Of a stretch of 64,000 bases of DNA, positions 41,453 through 49,630 are shown piece by piece. How positions within the stretch are numbered: position 1 is the first letter of the stretch; the number at the start of each line of letters is the position of its first letter. This DNA is from an uncultured Desulfovibrio sp. (GTDB lineage Bacteria; Desulfobacterota; Desulfovibrionia; Desulfovibrionales; Desulfovibrionaceae). The DNA lies in assembly GCF_910584445.1 (NCBI RefSeq), contig NZ_CAJUBO010000007.1, positions 19,043-83,042 of the forward strand, in the 5' to 3' direction. The translations under genes and the position numbers were made by a program. The notes under the pieces are model-generated. The model searched no databases and was not told where the DNA came from. It was given only the letters and a program-made list of their open reading frames with translations.

Positions 41453-42287
41453 CTTCCGCCTCCCCGTGGCCCGGTCCCTCCCGGCCGGAGAGCATGCGGG
41501 CCAGCGCCGCGCCCGGCCGCCCCCCGGCCATGAGCGCCGTGCCCACCAGCGCCGCGTGGTAGCCCGCCCGCGCGGACCCGGAGAGGTGGGCGAAGCTGTC
41601 CATGCCGCTGGCGGCGATCCAGAGTTCGGCCGGCTCCGGCGGACAGGCGCGGATCAGGGCCAGCGCCGCCTTGCGGTCCACCCTGAAGGTATTGAGATCC
41701 CGCGCGTTGACCTGGATGATACGCGCGCCGCTCTCCCGGGCCAGGGCCAGGTCCGCCCTGTCGAACACCTCCACCACGGCCGCCATGCCGCGGGCCTCGG
41801 CCGCCTCGCGCAGGTCCCGCAGGGCGCGCGCGTCCGGCGTGAGCCGCACGATGAGCAGGAGGGCCGAGGCCGGGGTGGCCGCCGTGGCCTCCACCTGGAG
41901 CGCGTCCAGAAGAAAATCCTTGCGCAGCAGGGGCGCGCCCCCTCCGGGAACGCCTGCCAGCGCCCGCGCCGCGCGCGCCAGAAAGTCCATATGCCCGCGA
42001 AACCATGTTTCTTCCGTGAGGATGGACAGGGCGGCGGCTCCGGACCCGGCGTACTGCCGCGCCACGTCCTCCACCTCCAGACTTTCGCAGATGCTCCCGG
42101 CCGAGGGCGAGGCCCGCTTGTATTCCGCGATCACGGCCAGCGGCGCGCCCGGCGCCCTCCGCAGCAGGGCGGCGGCAAAGTCCGGACGCGAACCCTCCCA
42201 CGGCGGCGGCAGCGCGCCCCGCTCCGCCGCGCGGCGCAGGGCGGCCACTTCCTCCGCCTTGGCGGCGCGAAAACGCTCAAGCCGCAC
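41442..42287 (-). CDS. trpC: Indole-3-glycerol phosphate synthase
   Basis: The GTG at 42285-42287 is preceded by GGAGG at five bases and gives 281 residues; upstream frames have no support. The core has the IGPS pattern: IAEYKRASPSAGSI, SILTEETWFRGHM, PLLRKDFLLD, and GARIIQVNARDLNTF. It closes the indole ring. It overlaps the end of trpGD by 11 bases and trpF by 11. Confidence 0.93.
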   Translation of the reverse strand: MRLERFRAAKAEEVAALRRAAERGALPPPWEGSRPDFAAALLRRAPGAPLAVIAEYKRASPSAGSICESLEVEDVARQYAGSGAAALSILTEETWFRGHMDFLARAARALAGVPGGGAPLLRKDFLLDALQVEATAATPASALLLIVRLTPDARALRDLREAAEARGMAAVVEVFDRADLALARESGARIIQVNARDLNTFRVDRKAALALIRACPPEPAELWIAASGMDSFAHLSGSARAGYHAALVGTALMAGGRPGAALARMLSGREGPGHGEAEDAD

Positions 42288-43878
42288 GGAGCACCTCCCT
42301 GCCGGCGCCGGCGCGCACCGCCTCCCGCGCGCGGCCCATGGCCGCGCCGAGGCCAAGCTCATCCTCCAGCAGATACACGGCCAGGCCCACGTTGAGGGCC
42401 ACCATGTCGAGCATGGCTTCCGGCCCGCGTCCGGCGAGCAGCTCGCGCAAAACGGCCACGGCCTCCTCGCGGCTCTCCACGGCAAGATCGGCGGCGCGGC
42501 AGGCGTGGGCCAGGCCGAAGTCCGCCGGCTCCAGGAGCAGGGGGCGGACCTCGCCGTCGCGCAGCAGAGCCACGCGCGCCGGTCCCATGGGCGTCACCTC
42601 GTCATAGCCGCCCGCGCCGCAGACCACGGCCCCGCGCCGAAGCGGCGTCTGGCGCAGGGTCTCCGCCGCCAGATCCACCAGTTCCGGCCGCGCCACACCC
42701 ATGAGCAGATGGCTGGGCCGCGCGGGGTTGATCAGAGGACCCAGGATATTGAAGAGCGTCCGCACGCCCAGTTCCCTGCGAAGGGGACCGATATTCCTGA
42801 ACGCCGGATGGAAGCGGGGCGCGAAGAGAAAGGCGAAATTGCGCCGCGCCACCGACTCGGCCACGGCGGCGGGGTCGGCCTCCAGATCCACGCCCAGAGC
42901 CTCCAGGGCATCGGCGCTGCCGCAGGTGGAGGAAACGGCCCGGTTGCCGTGCTTGACCACCCGGTAGCCCATGCCCGCCAGCGTCAGCGAGGCGGCGGTG
43001 GAGCAGTTGAAGGAATGGCGGCCGTCGCCGCCGGTGCCCACCACGTCGATGCAGGTCCCGCCCACGCCCTCCACGGCCACGGCGCGGGCCAGGGCCGCGC
43101 GCGCGGCGTGGGCCAGCTCCAGCGCGCTTTCGCCCTTCATCCGCAGGCCCATGAGCAGGCCCCCGGCCTGGGCCGGGGTGAGGCGGCCGTCCATGAGGGC
43201 GGCGAAGGCCTGGGCGGCCATGTCCGCCGTCAGGTCCTCGCGCGCGGCCAGCCGTTCGAGAATGGCGGCCATGTCCGGCGGCGCGGCGGCGGCCGTCCCC
43301 AGCGCCGCCGGAAAATTCGCCAGCAGGCGGATGCCGTCGGGCGTGAGCACGGATTCAGGATGGAACTGCACCCCGGCCCACGGCCGGTCGCGGTAGCGCA
43401 GGGCCATGACCTCGCCCTCCGGTCCGCGCGCCGTCACTTCCACGCGCCGGTCCGCCGCTTCGGTGAGGCGCACCACCAGCGAATGGTAGCGCCCGACGGT
43501 GAGGGGATTGGGCAGCCCCTCGAACAGGCCCTTGCCGTCATGGACAATGTCCGACTGCTTGCCGTGCATGACATCGGGCGCAAGCGCGATGTCAGCCCCG
43601 GCGTGCAGGCCGAGCAGCTGGTGCCCGAGGCAGACGCCGAGCACCGGCACGGACGGCGCGCGGGCCTCCAGCCGCCGGAGGAACTCCGGGCAAAGCCCGG
43701 CGCGTTCCGGGCGGCCCGGACCCGGCGAAATGCAGACCATGGCAAGGGCGGGGTCTTCCGCCATGCCCGGCAGGGCGGGATCGTCATTGGCGAGCACCAC
43801 CGGTTCGCGCCCGAGTCCGTAAAACGCCTGCACGAGGTTGTAGGTAAAGGAATCGTGGTTATCGATGAGCAGGAACAT
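42277..43878 (-). CDS. trpGD: Anthranilate synthase glutaminase fused to anthranilate phosphoribosyltransferase (TrpGD)
   Basis: Residues 1-~195 are a class I glutaminase with catalytic C83 in LGVCLGHQLLGL and the HPE in VQFHPESVL, supplying ammonia to TrpE. From ~205 the TrpD domain follows with VVGTGGDGRHSFNCSTAAS and KHGNRAVSSTCGSADALEALG, transferring phosphoribosyl to anthranilate. The fusion is the same as in E. coli TrpD and unlike the separate genes common in many bacteria. GGAGG precedes the ATG at 43878, inside the end of trpE. Confidence 0.95.
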   Translation of the reverse strand: MFLLIDNHDSFTYNLVQAFYGLGREPVVLANDDPALPGMAEDPALAMVCISPGPGRPERAGLCPEFLRRLEARAPSVPVLGVCLGHQLLGLHAGADIALAPDVMHGKQSDIVHDGKGLFEGLPNPLTVGRYHSLVVRLTEAADRRVEVTARGPEGEVMALRYRDRPWAGVQFHPESVLTPDGIRLLANFPAALGTAAAAPPDMAAILERLAAREDLTADMAAQAFAALMDGRLTPAQAGGLLMGLRMKGESALELAHAARAALARAVAVEGVGGTCIDVVGTGGDGRHSFNCSTAASLTLAGMGYRVVKHGNRAVSSTCGSADALEALGVDLEADPAAVAESVARRNFAFLFAPRFHPAFRNIGPLRRELGVRTLFNILGPLINPARPSHLLMGVARPELVDLAAETLRQTPLRRGAVVCGAGGYDEVTPMGPARVALLRDGEVRPLLLEPADFGLAHACRAADLAVESREEAVAVLRELLAGRGPEAMLDMVALNVGLAVYLLEDELGLGAAMGRAREAVRAGAGREVLRAA

Positions 43879-45388
43879 GGTCTTCCTCCCCGGGCGTAAG
43901 CGCGGCGCGCATGACGGCGGACTTGTTGAGCACTTCCTTCCATTCGAGGTCCGGGTCGGAATCGTGGACGATGCCGCCCCCGGCCTGCCAGAACAGGCGT
44001 CCGTCCCGCTGCCACATGCAGCGGATGGCGATGCCCATGTCGAGGTCGACCGCGGGCGCCGCCTGTGCCCCCGTTTCCGAAGCGGCGGCGTCCACCCCGG
44101 CGCGGTGCGCCCCGGCAAGGCCGATCCAGCCGACGCAGCCCGCATACGGCCCGCGCGGCGCGCCCTCCAGCTCGCGGATGATCTCCATGGCGCGGCGCTT
44201 GGGCGCGCCCGAGACCGTGCCCGCCGGAAAGGCGGCGGCGAGCACGTCCACGGCATCTGGAGCATCCGGGGCATCCGCGCCCCGGCCGTGCCCGGGGCGC
44301 CCGCCAAGGGTGGCGCTGATGCGGCTCGTGAGATGCATGACGTGGGAGAAGCGCTCCACCTCCATGAATCGCTCCAGGCGCACGCTTCCGGGCAACGCCA
44401 CGCGGCCGAGGTCATTGCGGCCCAGGTCCACGAGCATGACATGCTCGGCGCGTTCCTTGGGGTCGGCGAGCAGTTCGGCGGCCAGCGCCTCGTCCTCGGC
44501 GTCCGTGCGGCCGCGCCGCCGCGTGCCCGCAATGGGCGACAGCGTGAGCCGTCCCCCCTCGCAACGCACCATGACCTCCGGCGAGGAGCCGAACAGCATC
44601 AGTCCCGGAAAGCGCATGCAGAACATGTAGGGCGAAGCGTTGAGTCCGCGCAGCCGCCGGTAGCAGGCAAAGGCGTCTCCGGCGAAAGGCGTGGAAAAGC
44701 GGTGCGAGGGCACCACCTGGATGGCCTCGCCCTGGCGCAAGAGTTCCCTGATGCGCGTCACCATGGCCGTGTATTCGCCGGCTCCGCCGGTGTCGGCCGT
44801 GCCGCCCGCGGGGCCGTCCTTCGGCGCGGAAGCCGCCGCGCCGGGCGCTTCCCGCGCGGAGCGCGGCTCGCGGTATGCGCCCAGGCTGACCTGGCACAGC
44901 CGATGGTAGAGATGGTCGAAGAGCAGGACCGTGCCCGGCAGGGCCAGAGCGCATTCCGCCTCCTCCGGGGGCAGGCTCCGGGCCAGCCCCGGCTGGAAAA
45001 TCCCGGCCATGCCGAAACCGAAATAGCCGTACAGGGCGCGCGTGATGGGCGGCAGGTCGTTCGCGCCTTCCGGCGGGAGCAGGCGCACGCGGCCCAGCAG
45101 GGCGCGCAGCCCCTCCACAAAGGGCGCGCCGTCCAGGTCGCGCAGCGGGGCGAAGCGGGCGTCGCGCGTCTCCAGCGCCAGGCGCCCCTCGCGGCAGGCG
45201 ACGAGCAGGGCCATGTCGCAACCGAGAACGCTGTACCGGCCCCAGCGGCCGTCCACCTCGGCGCTTTCGAGCAGCACGCCCTCGCCGTCGCCCACCATGC
45301 CCAGCCAGAGGCTGATGGGGGTGTCCATGTCAGCCGGGAGCCAGCGCGCCCGCTGGCGGATCGTCACCATGCCGTTGTCCGTGTCCAT
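43859..45388 (-). CDS. trpE: Anthranilate synthase component I
   Basis: The 509-residue product has the chorismate-binding C-terminal domain with GSSPEVMVRCEGGRLTLSPIAGTRRRG, LVDLGRNDLGRV and FPAGTVSGAPKRRAMEII. The N-terminal LLESAEVDGRWGRYSVLG corresponds to the Trp-feedback region. It turns chorismate and ammonia into anthranilate. It is the first gene after a trp leader and attenuator and overlaps trpGD by 20 bases. Confidence 0.96.
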   Translation of the reverse strand: MDTDNGMVTIRQRARWLPADMDTPISLWLGMVGDGEGVLLESAEVDGRWGRYSVLGCDMALLVACREGRLALETRDARFAPLRDLDGAPFVEGLRALLGRVRLLPPEGANDLPPITRALYGYFGFGMAGIFQPGLARSLPPEEAECALALPGTVLLFDHLYHRLCQVSLGAYREPRSAREAPGAAASAPKDGPAGGTADTGGAGEYTAMVTRIRELLRQGEAIQVVPSHRFSTPFAGDAFACYRRLRGLNASPYMFCMRFPGLMLFGSSPEVMVRCEGGRLTLSPIAGTRRRGRTDAEDEALAAELLADPKERAEHVMLVDLGRNDLGRVALPGSVRLERFMEVERFSHVMHLTSRISATLGGRPGHGRGADAPDAPDAVDVLAAAFPAGTVSGAPKRRAMEIIRELEGAPRGPYAGCVGWIGLAGAHRAGVDAAASETGAQAAPAVDLDMGIAIRCMWQRDGRLFWQAGGGIVHDSDPDLEWKEVLNKSAVMRAALTPGEEDHVPAHR

Positions 45389-45429
45389 GTTTCATCTCCG
45401 GCGCGCGTGCCGCGCCCGCAAAAGGGAAG

Positions 45430-45464
45430 AAAAAAAGCGCCGCCTCCCCGAAGGGAGACGGCGC
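45430..45464 (-). terminator. trp attenuator terminator
   Basis: On the minus strand, arms GCGCCGTCTCCC and GGGAGGCGGCGC (45437-45464 on plus) pair over 12 positions with one G-U, around a TTCG loop, followed by seven T. It lies between the leader peptide stop and trpE, 42 bases before the trpE start, the proper place for an attenuator. Confidence 0.85.
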
Positions 45465-45489
45465 CGTCAACGCCAGGATCCGCGAACGC

Positions 45490-45648
45490 CTATGCCCGCG
45501 CCACTCCCTTCACACGGAGAACGCGGCGCCACCAGGCGCGGGAGGAGGAAGCCATGCCGAAGGAACCGTCAGCGACCACGCCGCCGCGCGCCGGGGCCAA
45601 GGGGCGCAGGCTGCGGAAGCGGAGGGATGTGGTGACGGCAACGGACAT
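45490..45648 (-). CDS. trpL: trp operon leader peptide with tandem Trp codons
   Basis: The ATG at 45646-45648 with GAGG at five bases gives a 52-residue peptide ending ...AWWRRVLRVKGVARA. Trp39 and Trp40 are consecutive (TGG TGG). A second in-frame ATG at 45555 would give a 21-residue leader of more typical length but without a clear ribosome site. Stalling at the Trp pair when charged tRNA-Trp is scarce would disfavour the downstream terminator and raise trp expression. Confidence 0.8.
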   Translation of the reverse strand: MSVAVTTSLRFRSLRPLAPARGGVVADGSFGMASSSRAWWRRVLRVKGVARA

Positions 45649-45677
45649 GACGACCTCGCAGGGTTTGTTCCGGGTGT

Positions 45678-45707
45678 ACGGTAATCGCGGGACGCGCATC
45701 CTGTCAA
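45678..45707 (-). promoter_or_regulatory. Candidate trp promoter
   Basis: On the minus strand a perfect TTGACA (45702-45707 on plus) is followed after 18 bases by TACCGT (45678-45683), about 30 bases upstream of the leader start. The -10 is weak, as in regulated promoters. No TrpR-type operator was recognised. Confidence 0.5.
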
Positions 45708-46054
45708 GCGCGGGAAGGGAATCCCCCCCGCGCCTGACATTTTTTGCCGTACGGGTATCGTTCTCCCAACCGATATCAGGAATTCCGGCAGAGTTCCCAC
45801 CGAGCATCGGAACTCGTCTGGCACAGGAAGCCTGCGGGGCAGGCATCCGGCAGCGTCCGGCGGCATGATCGCCGCTGGCGGCCGCCCGTCGAGTCAAGCC
45901 CGGAACGGAACATGACGATTTTTTGTTTCCGCGCGTCCGCGCGGCCCTTTCCCGACAATTCCGCCCTTGGCCGCCGCGCTGATTCCCGCGCTTCGGGCGC
46001 TTTCCGCGCGTTCCCCGCCGCTTCCTCTCCCTCTGGCCGTCCCGCCCGCGCGCG

Positions 46055-46317
46055 CATGCCGCGCTTGCCGCTGCGGCGGCTCCCGCCACCACCCCGACGC
46101 CGGGCACCTCCACGCCCGAAACTCCCGAGCCGGACCTCACCTCGCTGGAAGGAACGCTGCACATCGGTGCCCCTGGCGATGTTGCGAGCATCAGCCTCAA
46201 CGGCACCGAGGTCTGGACCACCCCCGGGGAAGGATCGTGGACGCCATCAAGACCCCCGGCGGCATACTCCACATAGACGGTTTTGAGGAGGGCACCGACC
46301 GCAGATTCAACCCTTAG
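46055..46317 (+). pseudogene. Fragment of a VCBS-type adhesin
   Basis: One frame reads ...TPGTSTPETPEPDLTSLEG then TLHIGAPGDVASISLNGTEV, a typical VCBS or retention-module repeat of large surface adhesins, and stops at 46274. A +1 change continues the homology as VDAIKTPGGILHIDGFEEGTD to 46317. No start, signal peptide or export region is present, so it is a remnant of a long gene broken by the neighbouring insertions. Confidence 0.55.
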
Positions 46318-46760
46318 CAAGAAAAGAATCGCTTCTTTTTGCATAACAAGTTGCAGTTCCACGCCACCTTTTGAGATGGAAAAAGACATTCTCCACAATA
46401 TAGTGTGCTTTATACAGATATCTGTCGTATTCTCATTACTTTTTACGAATTTTTTTCGGGGTAATTACAACTTTCATTCCTCGTTGTGCAGCTTCTTCAA
46501 CCACAGTGTCTGTCTCGAAAGCTCGATCTGCCAAAAGATCTTCCGCAACAAATCCGTCAATCACAGCGCAAGCTTCGTTGCAATCATCTCTGGTACCTTC
46601 TGTACTCATAGCTCTGAGTGGCATACCATGCACATCCACAGCCAAATGTATCTTTGTGGTGAGTCCCCTTTTGTGCGGCTCATGTCCTGATTGCCTCCCA
46701 CAGCTCCGGAGGAAGGTCATCTTGCCTTATCCTCCAAGCTGGGCTAGCCTATTGTGCTCG
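46318..46760 (-). pseudogene. IS5-family transposase, decayed
   Basis: On the minus strand the transposase is readable in pieces: GAVGGNQDMSRTKG, then after a one-base deletion GLTTKIHLAVDVHGMPLRAMS, then DDCNEACAVIDGF, LLADRAFETDTVVEEA and VVITPKKIRKK. Two successive in-frame stops (TAA TGA) follow at the place where related enzymes have Gln-Arg. The frame then continues as EYDRYLYKAHYIVENVFF and LKRWRGTATCYAKRSDSFLA, and the C-terminal end is lost at the adhesin junction. The C-to-T origin of both stops (CAA, CGA) is inferred. The ends of the IS are not identified. Confidence 0.75.
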
Positions 46761-46784
46761 CTCACAACTAATGGAGGAAGTTTA

Positions 46785-47612
46785 ATGTCTATTCCTTTTT
46801 TGACACGTGAGCCTAGTGTATGCGAAATTGAACGGTTACGTTTGTTAATGAGTGTGTTCCGCGATGGAAGCGGCCAAGAGCGAGAACGTGATAATACATC
46901 AAGACCTGGATGGCGAGATCTTGAGAGAGTTTTTGCAGATTTTCTCGCAGGTCATGCAAATGAAAATAAGGAAATTTTTGATGTTATCGTTAGTTCAACA
47001 GATCAAAGAAATAAGGCATATGGAATTTCTCTAAAATCAAAAGAGTTGTCTCGTGCTAGTGCCCTCGAAGATTTGGAAAACAATGGGCGTGTGTACATGG
47101 AGCTATGCAATTCGCCTGCAAAACTATGGGGACCACTTAAAGAATTGCAGCTTACTGAGGAAATTTTTCGTGAAAAAAGACAAGATGTGGCTAAAACAGT
47201 AGGTGACTGTATTATTGCAACTATAAAAAATTGGCACAGAGATACAAAAAGGAAATATGAAGTTAATAATCCTGGGGAAAATTTAGATCTTGAGAAGAGT
47301 AAGTATATTACAGTTAGTAGTAACATTAAAAATAGCGTGCGTTCATACCAAGTGCATTCATTTTCCTTAAGCTTACCAACTGATTTGGTATGGAAATTTT
47401 CTTCGGAAAAATGTTTACGTGGTTATGATAGTAGCTCCCCAGAAGAAATCGTCTTTGATTGGTATGGGCTTTCTGGGGGGCAACTAAAATACTATCCAAA
47501 AGCATCAGAGGCGATTTATAAATCACCAATTTTTCATTTAGAGCAGCCTCCCATTCACACTCTTTCTGATAGAGCCAAAGAATATTGGCCTGACAAGTGG
47601 AGTTCAGATTAA
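46785..47612 (+). CDS. Probable type II restriction endonuclease
   Basis: The ATG at 46785 has GGAGG seven bases upstream and gives 275 residues; longer in-frame starts run into the IS remnant. The gene is AT-rich, unlike its surroundings, and convergent with a C5 methyltransferase, overlapping it by nine bases at the stops. The block WRDLERVFADF...IFDVIVSSTDQRNKAYGISLKSKEL resembles a PD-(D/E)xK core (E47, D66, K84). Partnership and domain pattern suggest restriction of the sequence the methylase protects. No recognisable subfamily. Confidence 0.72.
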   Translation: MSIPFLTREPSVCEIERLRLLMSVFRDGSGQERERDNTSRPGWRDLERVFADFLAGHANENKEIFDVIVSSTDQRNKAYGISLKSKELSRASALEDLENNGRVYMELCNSPAKLWGPLKELQLTEEIFREKRQDVAKTVGDCIIATIKNWHRDTKRKYEVNNPGENLDLEKSKYITVSSNIKNSVRSYQVHSFSLSLPTDLVWKFSSEKCLRGYDSSSPEEIVFDWYGLSGGQLKYYPKASEAIYKSPIFHLEQPPIHTLSDRAKEYWPDKWSSD

Positions 47613-48683
47613 TGCAAGTTGCTGGGGCTGGACTTTTTGCTCTTGTAGCCCAGTACCGTTTACAAGATGTTTGAGAATTTTTTCAGCGAGTAGCGGAGGA
47701 ACAGCATTCCCAATCTGGGTGAATTTGGATTCAATCTTCCCAACAGGCTCAAAATTCGTGGGAAAAGTTTGGATGAGGGCACATTCTCTCCATGAAAGTC
47801 TACGCGGTGTATCAAGAGGTATAACTTGATTCTGTGCCAATGCAACATCATATTCATCTGTGAAATCCCAACGTTGTTTCCATCCATCACTTAAATTTGA
47901 CCAAGTAAGCTTCATTATAGGAGAAGCCGGATGTAAAGTAACATGCCGCCAGTTCGCAACTATCGTAAATGAAGGGGACCCCCATGGCGCTTTACGGTTT
48001 CGAGACATGTAGTACCATGACATGTGTCCCTCTGGATCATATGGTCGTTCATAGAATTCGCCTTTAGGCCATGAAGGCAACCCTTTAATTGCGAATCCAT
48101 GCGATTCATATGCTGGTAACCCAGATCCTGCTTTTCCATGGGTTGGCGCTGGAAAGGCAAACTGCAATTTTAAATCTTTTCTTATTCCAACGATAAATAG
48201 TCTCTTTCTTGATTGAGGGACACCATAGTCTTTCGCATCAATAACTTTATAATAAATATCATATCCAAACCTTCCAGCATCATTGAAGACGCGTATTTGC
48301 TCATGCAAAAATGAACCCTTATTGATGTTCTTCAGTCCAGAAACGTTTTCAGCAACAAAAAATTTTGGTGAGGTATTGTTTAAACACCGCAAAAACTCTA
48401 GATAAAGATATGTCCGATTATCATTTTTTGGATTGCGATTGCCTCCCATTGAAAAGGACTGGCAGGGATATCCACCGATTACTATATCAGCTTCAGGAAA
48501 TGATTTAATATTTTTTATATTATCCTCAACAATTTCTGTATTTTTAAAATTTTTCCTTAACGTTTCTGCTGCATCGTGATCAATTTCATTTGCCCATATA
48601 ATATCAATGCCAGCTTTTTCAGCCCCAAAGTCCATTCCACCGCAGCCAGAAAAAAGAGATATTGCTCGCAATTTTGTATTCAT
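47604..48683 (-). CDS. DNA (cytosine-5) methyltransferase
   Basis: The 359-residue product has all the C5-MTase motifs in order: SLFSGCGGMDFGAEKAG (I), GGYPCQSFSMGG with catalytic Cys (IV), FVAENVSGL (VI), QSRKRLFIVGIR (VIII), and QIGNAVPPLLAEKI (X). The region between motifs VIII and IX is the target recognition domain. Its AT-rich composition and its convergent partner mark a transferred type II restriction-modification pair. The target sequence cannot be read from the protein. Confidence 0.95.
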   Translation of the reverse strand: MNTKLRAISLFSGCGGMDFGAEKAGIDIIWANEIDHDAAETLRKNFKNTEIVEDNIKNIKSFPEADIVIGGYPCQSFSMGGNRNPKNDNRTYLYLEFLRCLNNTSPKFFVAENVSGLKNINKGSFLHEQIRVFNDAGRFGYDIYYKVIDAKDYGVPQSRKRLFIVGIRKDLKLQFAFPAPTHGKAGSGLPAYESHGFAIKGLPSWPKGEFYERPYDPEGHMSWYYMSRNRKAPWGSPSFTIVANWRHVTLHPASPIMKLTWSNLSDGWKQRWDFTDEYDVALAQNQVIPLDTPRRLSWRECALIQTFPTNFEPVGKIESKFTQIGNAVPPLLAEKILKHLVNGTGLQEQKVQPQQLALI

Positions 48684-48750
48684 TTATACAACATACCAAT
48701 ATTTTATTCTGTTGTACATGGTCAATGTCTATCGATATCCAACAGGAAGA

Positions 48751-48862
48751 CTGCAATGTTCCAATAGGTTGTGCACCCTCCTCCTATCCGTCAAAGCGGG
48801 AAGCGCCAAACAACAATGACCCGGGAGAGAAGAGGGGTGAACAACCTATTGAAACATTGCAG
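48751..48862. repeat. 112-bp element with 30-bp imperfect terminal inverted repeats
   Basis: Left arm 48751-48780 (CTGCAATGTTCCAATAGGTT...) and right arm 48832-48862 (ending ...AACCTATTGAAACATTGCAG) are imperfect complements with about three mismatches. The 51-base interior has no open frame. It looks like a MITE or a decayed IS end. The right end abuts the TAG of the next gene. No target duplication is evident. Confidence 0.75.
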
Positions 48863-49627
48863 CTAGCGTTCCACGGCGAAAATATTGCGGTACAGAAGGC
48901 CAGTGTCCCGGACTTCCAGGATGACCTGGGCATTGACGAGGCTGTACTGCTCAGGCACGCGGGAGATCATGACCGCGCGCTTGAAGCGGCTGATGCGGAA
49001 ATTGCCCACATCTTCCGGGTCAAAGATCAACTGGTGTTTCTGGCCGGATGCCGTGACCAGCGTGGCGGAAACCGTGCCCGCGAGCAGTTTCTGGCTCTCG
49101 GGATTCCGCAGGTCCAGGCCGATGCGCAGCGCATTGCCCCTGAGAGCGCGCGCCTGGACGTTGGTCACCTTGACGCGGCCCGTGTCCACGGCGGGAAACT
49201 CCTCATGCCCCGGCCCCTCGGCCAAGGGCGTGCCCGCATTGGGCGCGCCAGGGGAGGTCTCCGCCCCGGCCGCCCCGGCCGGCCCCCCCTCCGCGGCCGG
49301 GGCGTCGCCGCCGGCGCGCGCCAGACGGCGCAGCAGAAGTTCCCGCCCCGGAACGCCCTCCTCGCGCAGCAGCTCCTCGAAATTTTCCAGCCGCTCGGCC
49401 GTGGCCTGCGCTGTCTGGCAATCGGTCTCGAAGCGCTGCATGTTGACGCGCAGGGTGACGTTTTCGTCCCACAGCAGCCAGCACTGCCAGGCAAGCAGGG
49501 CGCAGAGCGCCGGCATGCTCGCAAAAAAGACGACGAGGGCGAAAAAACGGCTCCGCCGCAGACGAAAACTGCGGCGCGGGCCATTGTCGCGCATGAGGAT
49601 GATGCTCAGTTGTTCCCGATATCGCAC
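48863..49627 (-). CDS. Membrane-anchored coiled-coil protein of unknown function
   Basis: The 254-residue product has an Arg-rich start, a membrane helix at about residues 29-50 (FALVVFFASMPALCALLAWQCWLLW), a short coiled coil (FETDCQTAQATAERLENFEEL), a low-complexity Gly/Ala linker, and a beta-rich periplasmic domain (ALRIGLDLRNPESQKLLAGTVSATLV). It starts three bases after the L,D-transpeptidase stop and is probably co-translated, so a role in envelope assembly is likely. No family recognised. Confidence 0.72.
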   Translation of the reverse strand: MRYREQLSIILMRDNGPRRSFRLRRSRFFALVVFFASMPALCALLAWQCWLLWDENVTLRVNMQRFETDCQTAQATAERLENFEELLREEGVPGRELLLRRLARAGGDAPAAEGGPAGAAGAETSPGAPNAGTPLAEGPGHEEFPAVDTGRVKVTNVQARALRGNALRIGLDLRNPESQKLLAGTVSATLVTASGQKHQLIFDPEDVGNFRISRFKRAVMISRVPEQYSLVNAQVILEVRDTGLLYRNIFAVER

Positions 49628-49630
49628 GCG

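Noticed and set aside
45541..45868. Plus-strand frame antisense to the trp leader
   Set aside because: It is antisense to the leader peptide, attenuator and promoter, and its composition mirrors the minus strand; a PKEP start with GGAGGAGG is the reverse view of the leader region.
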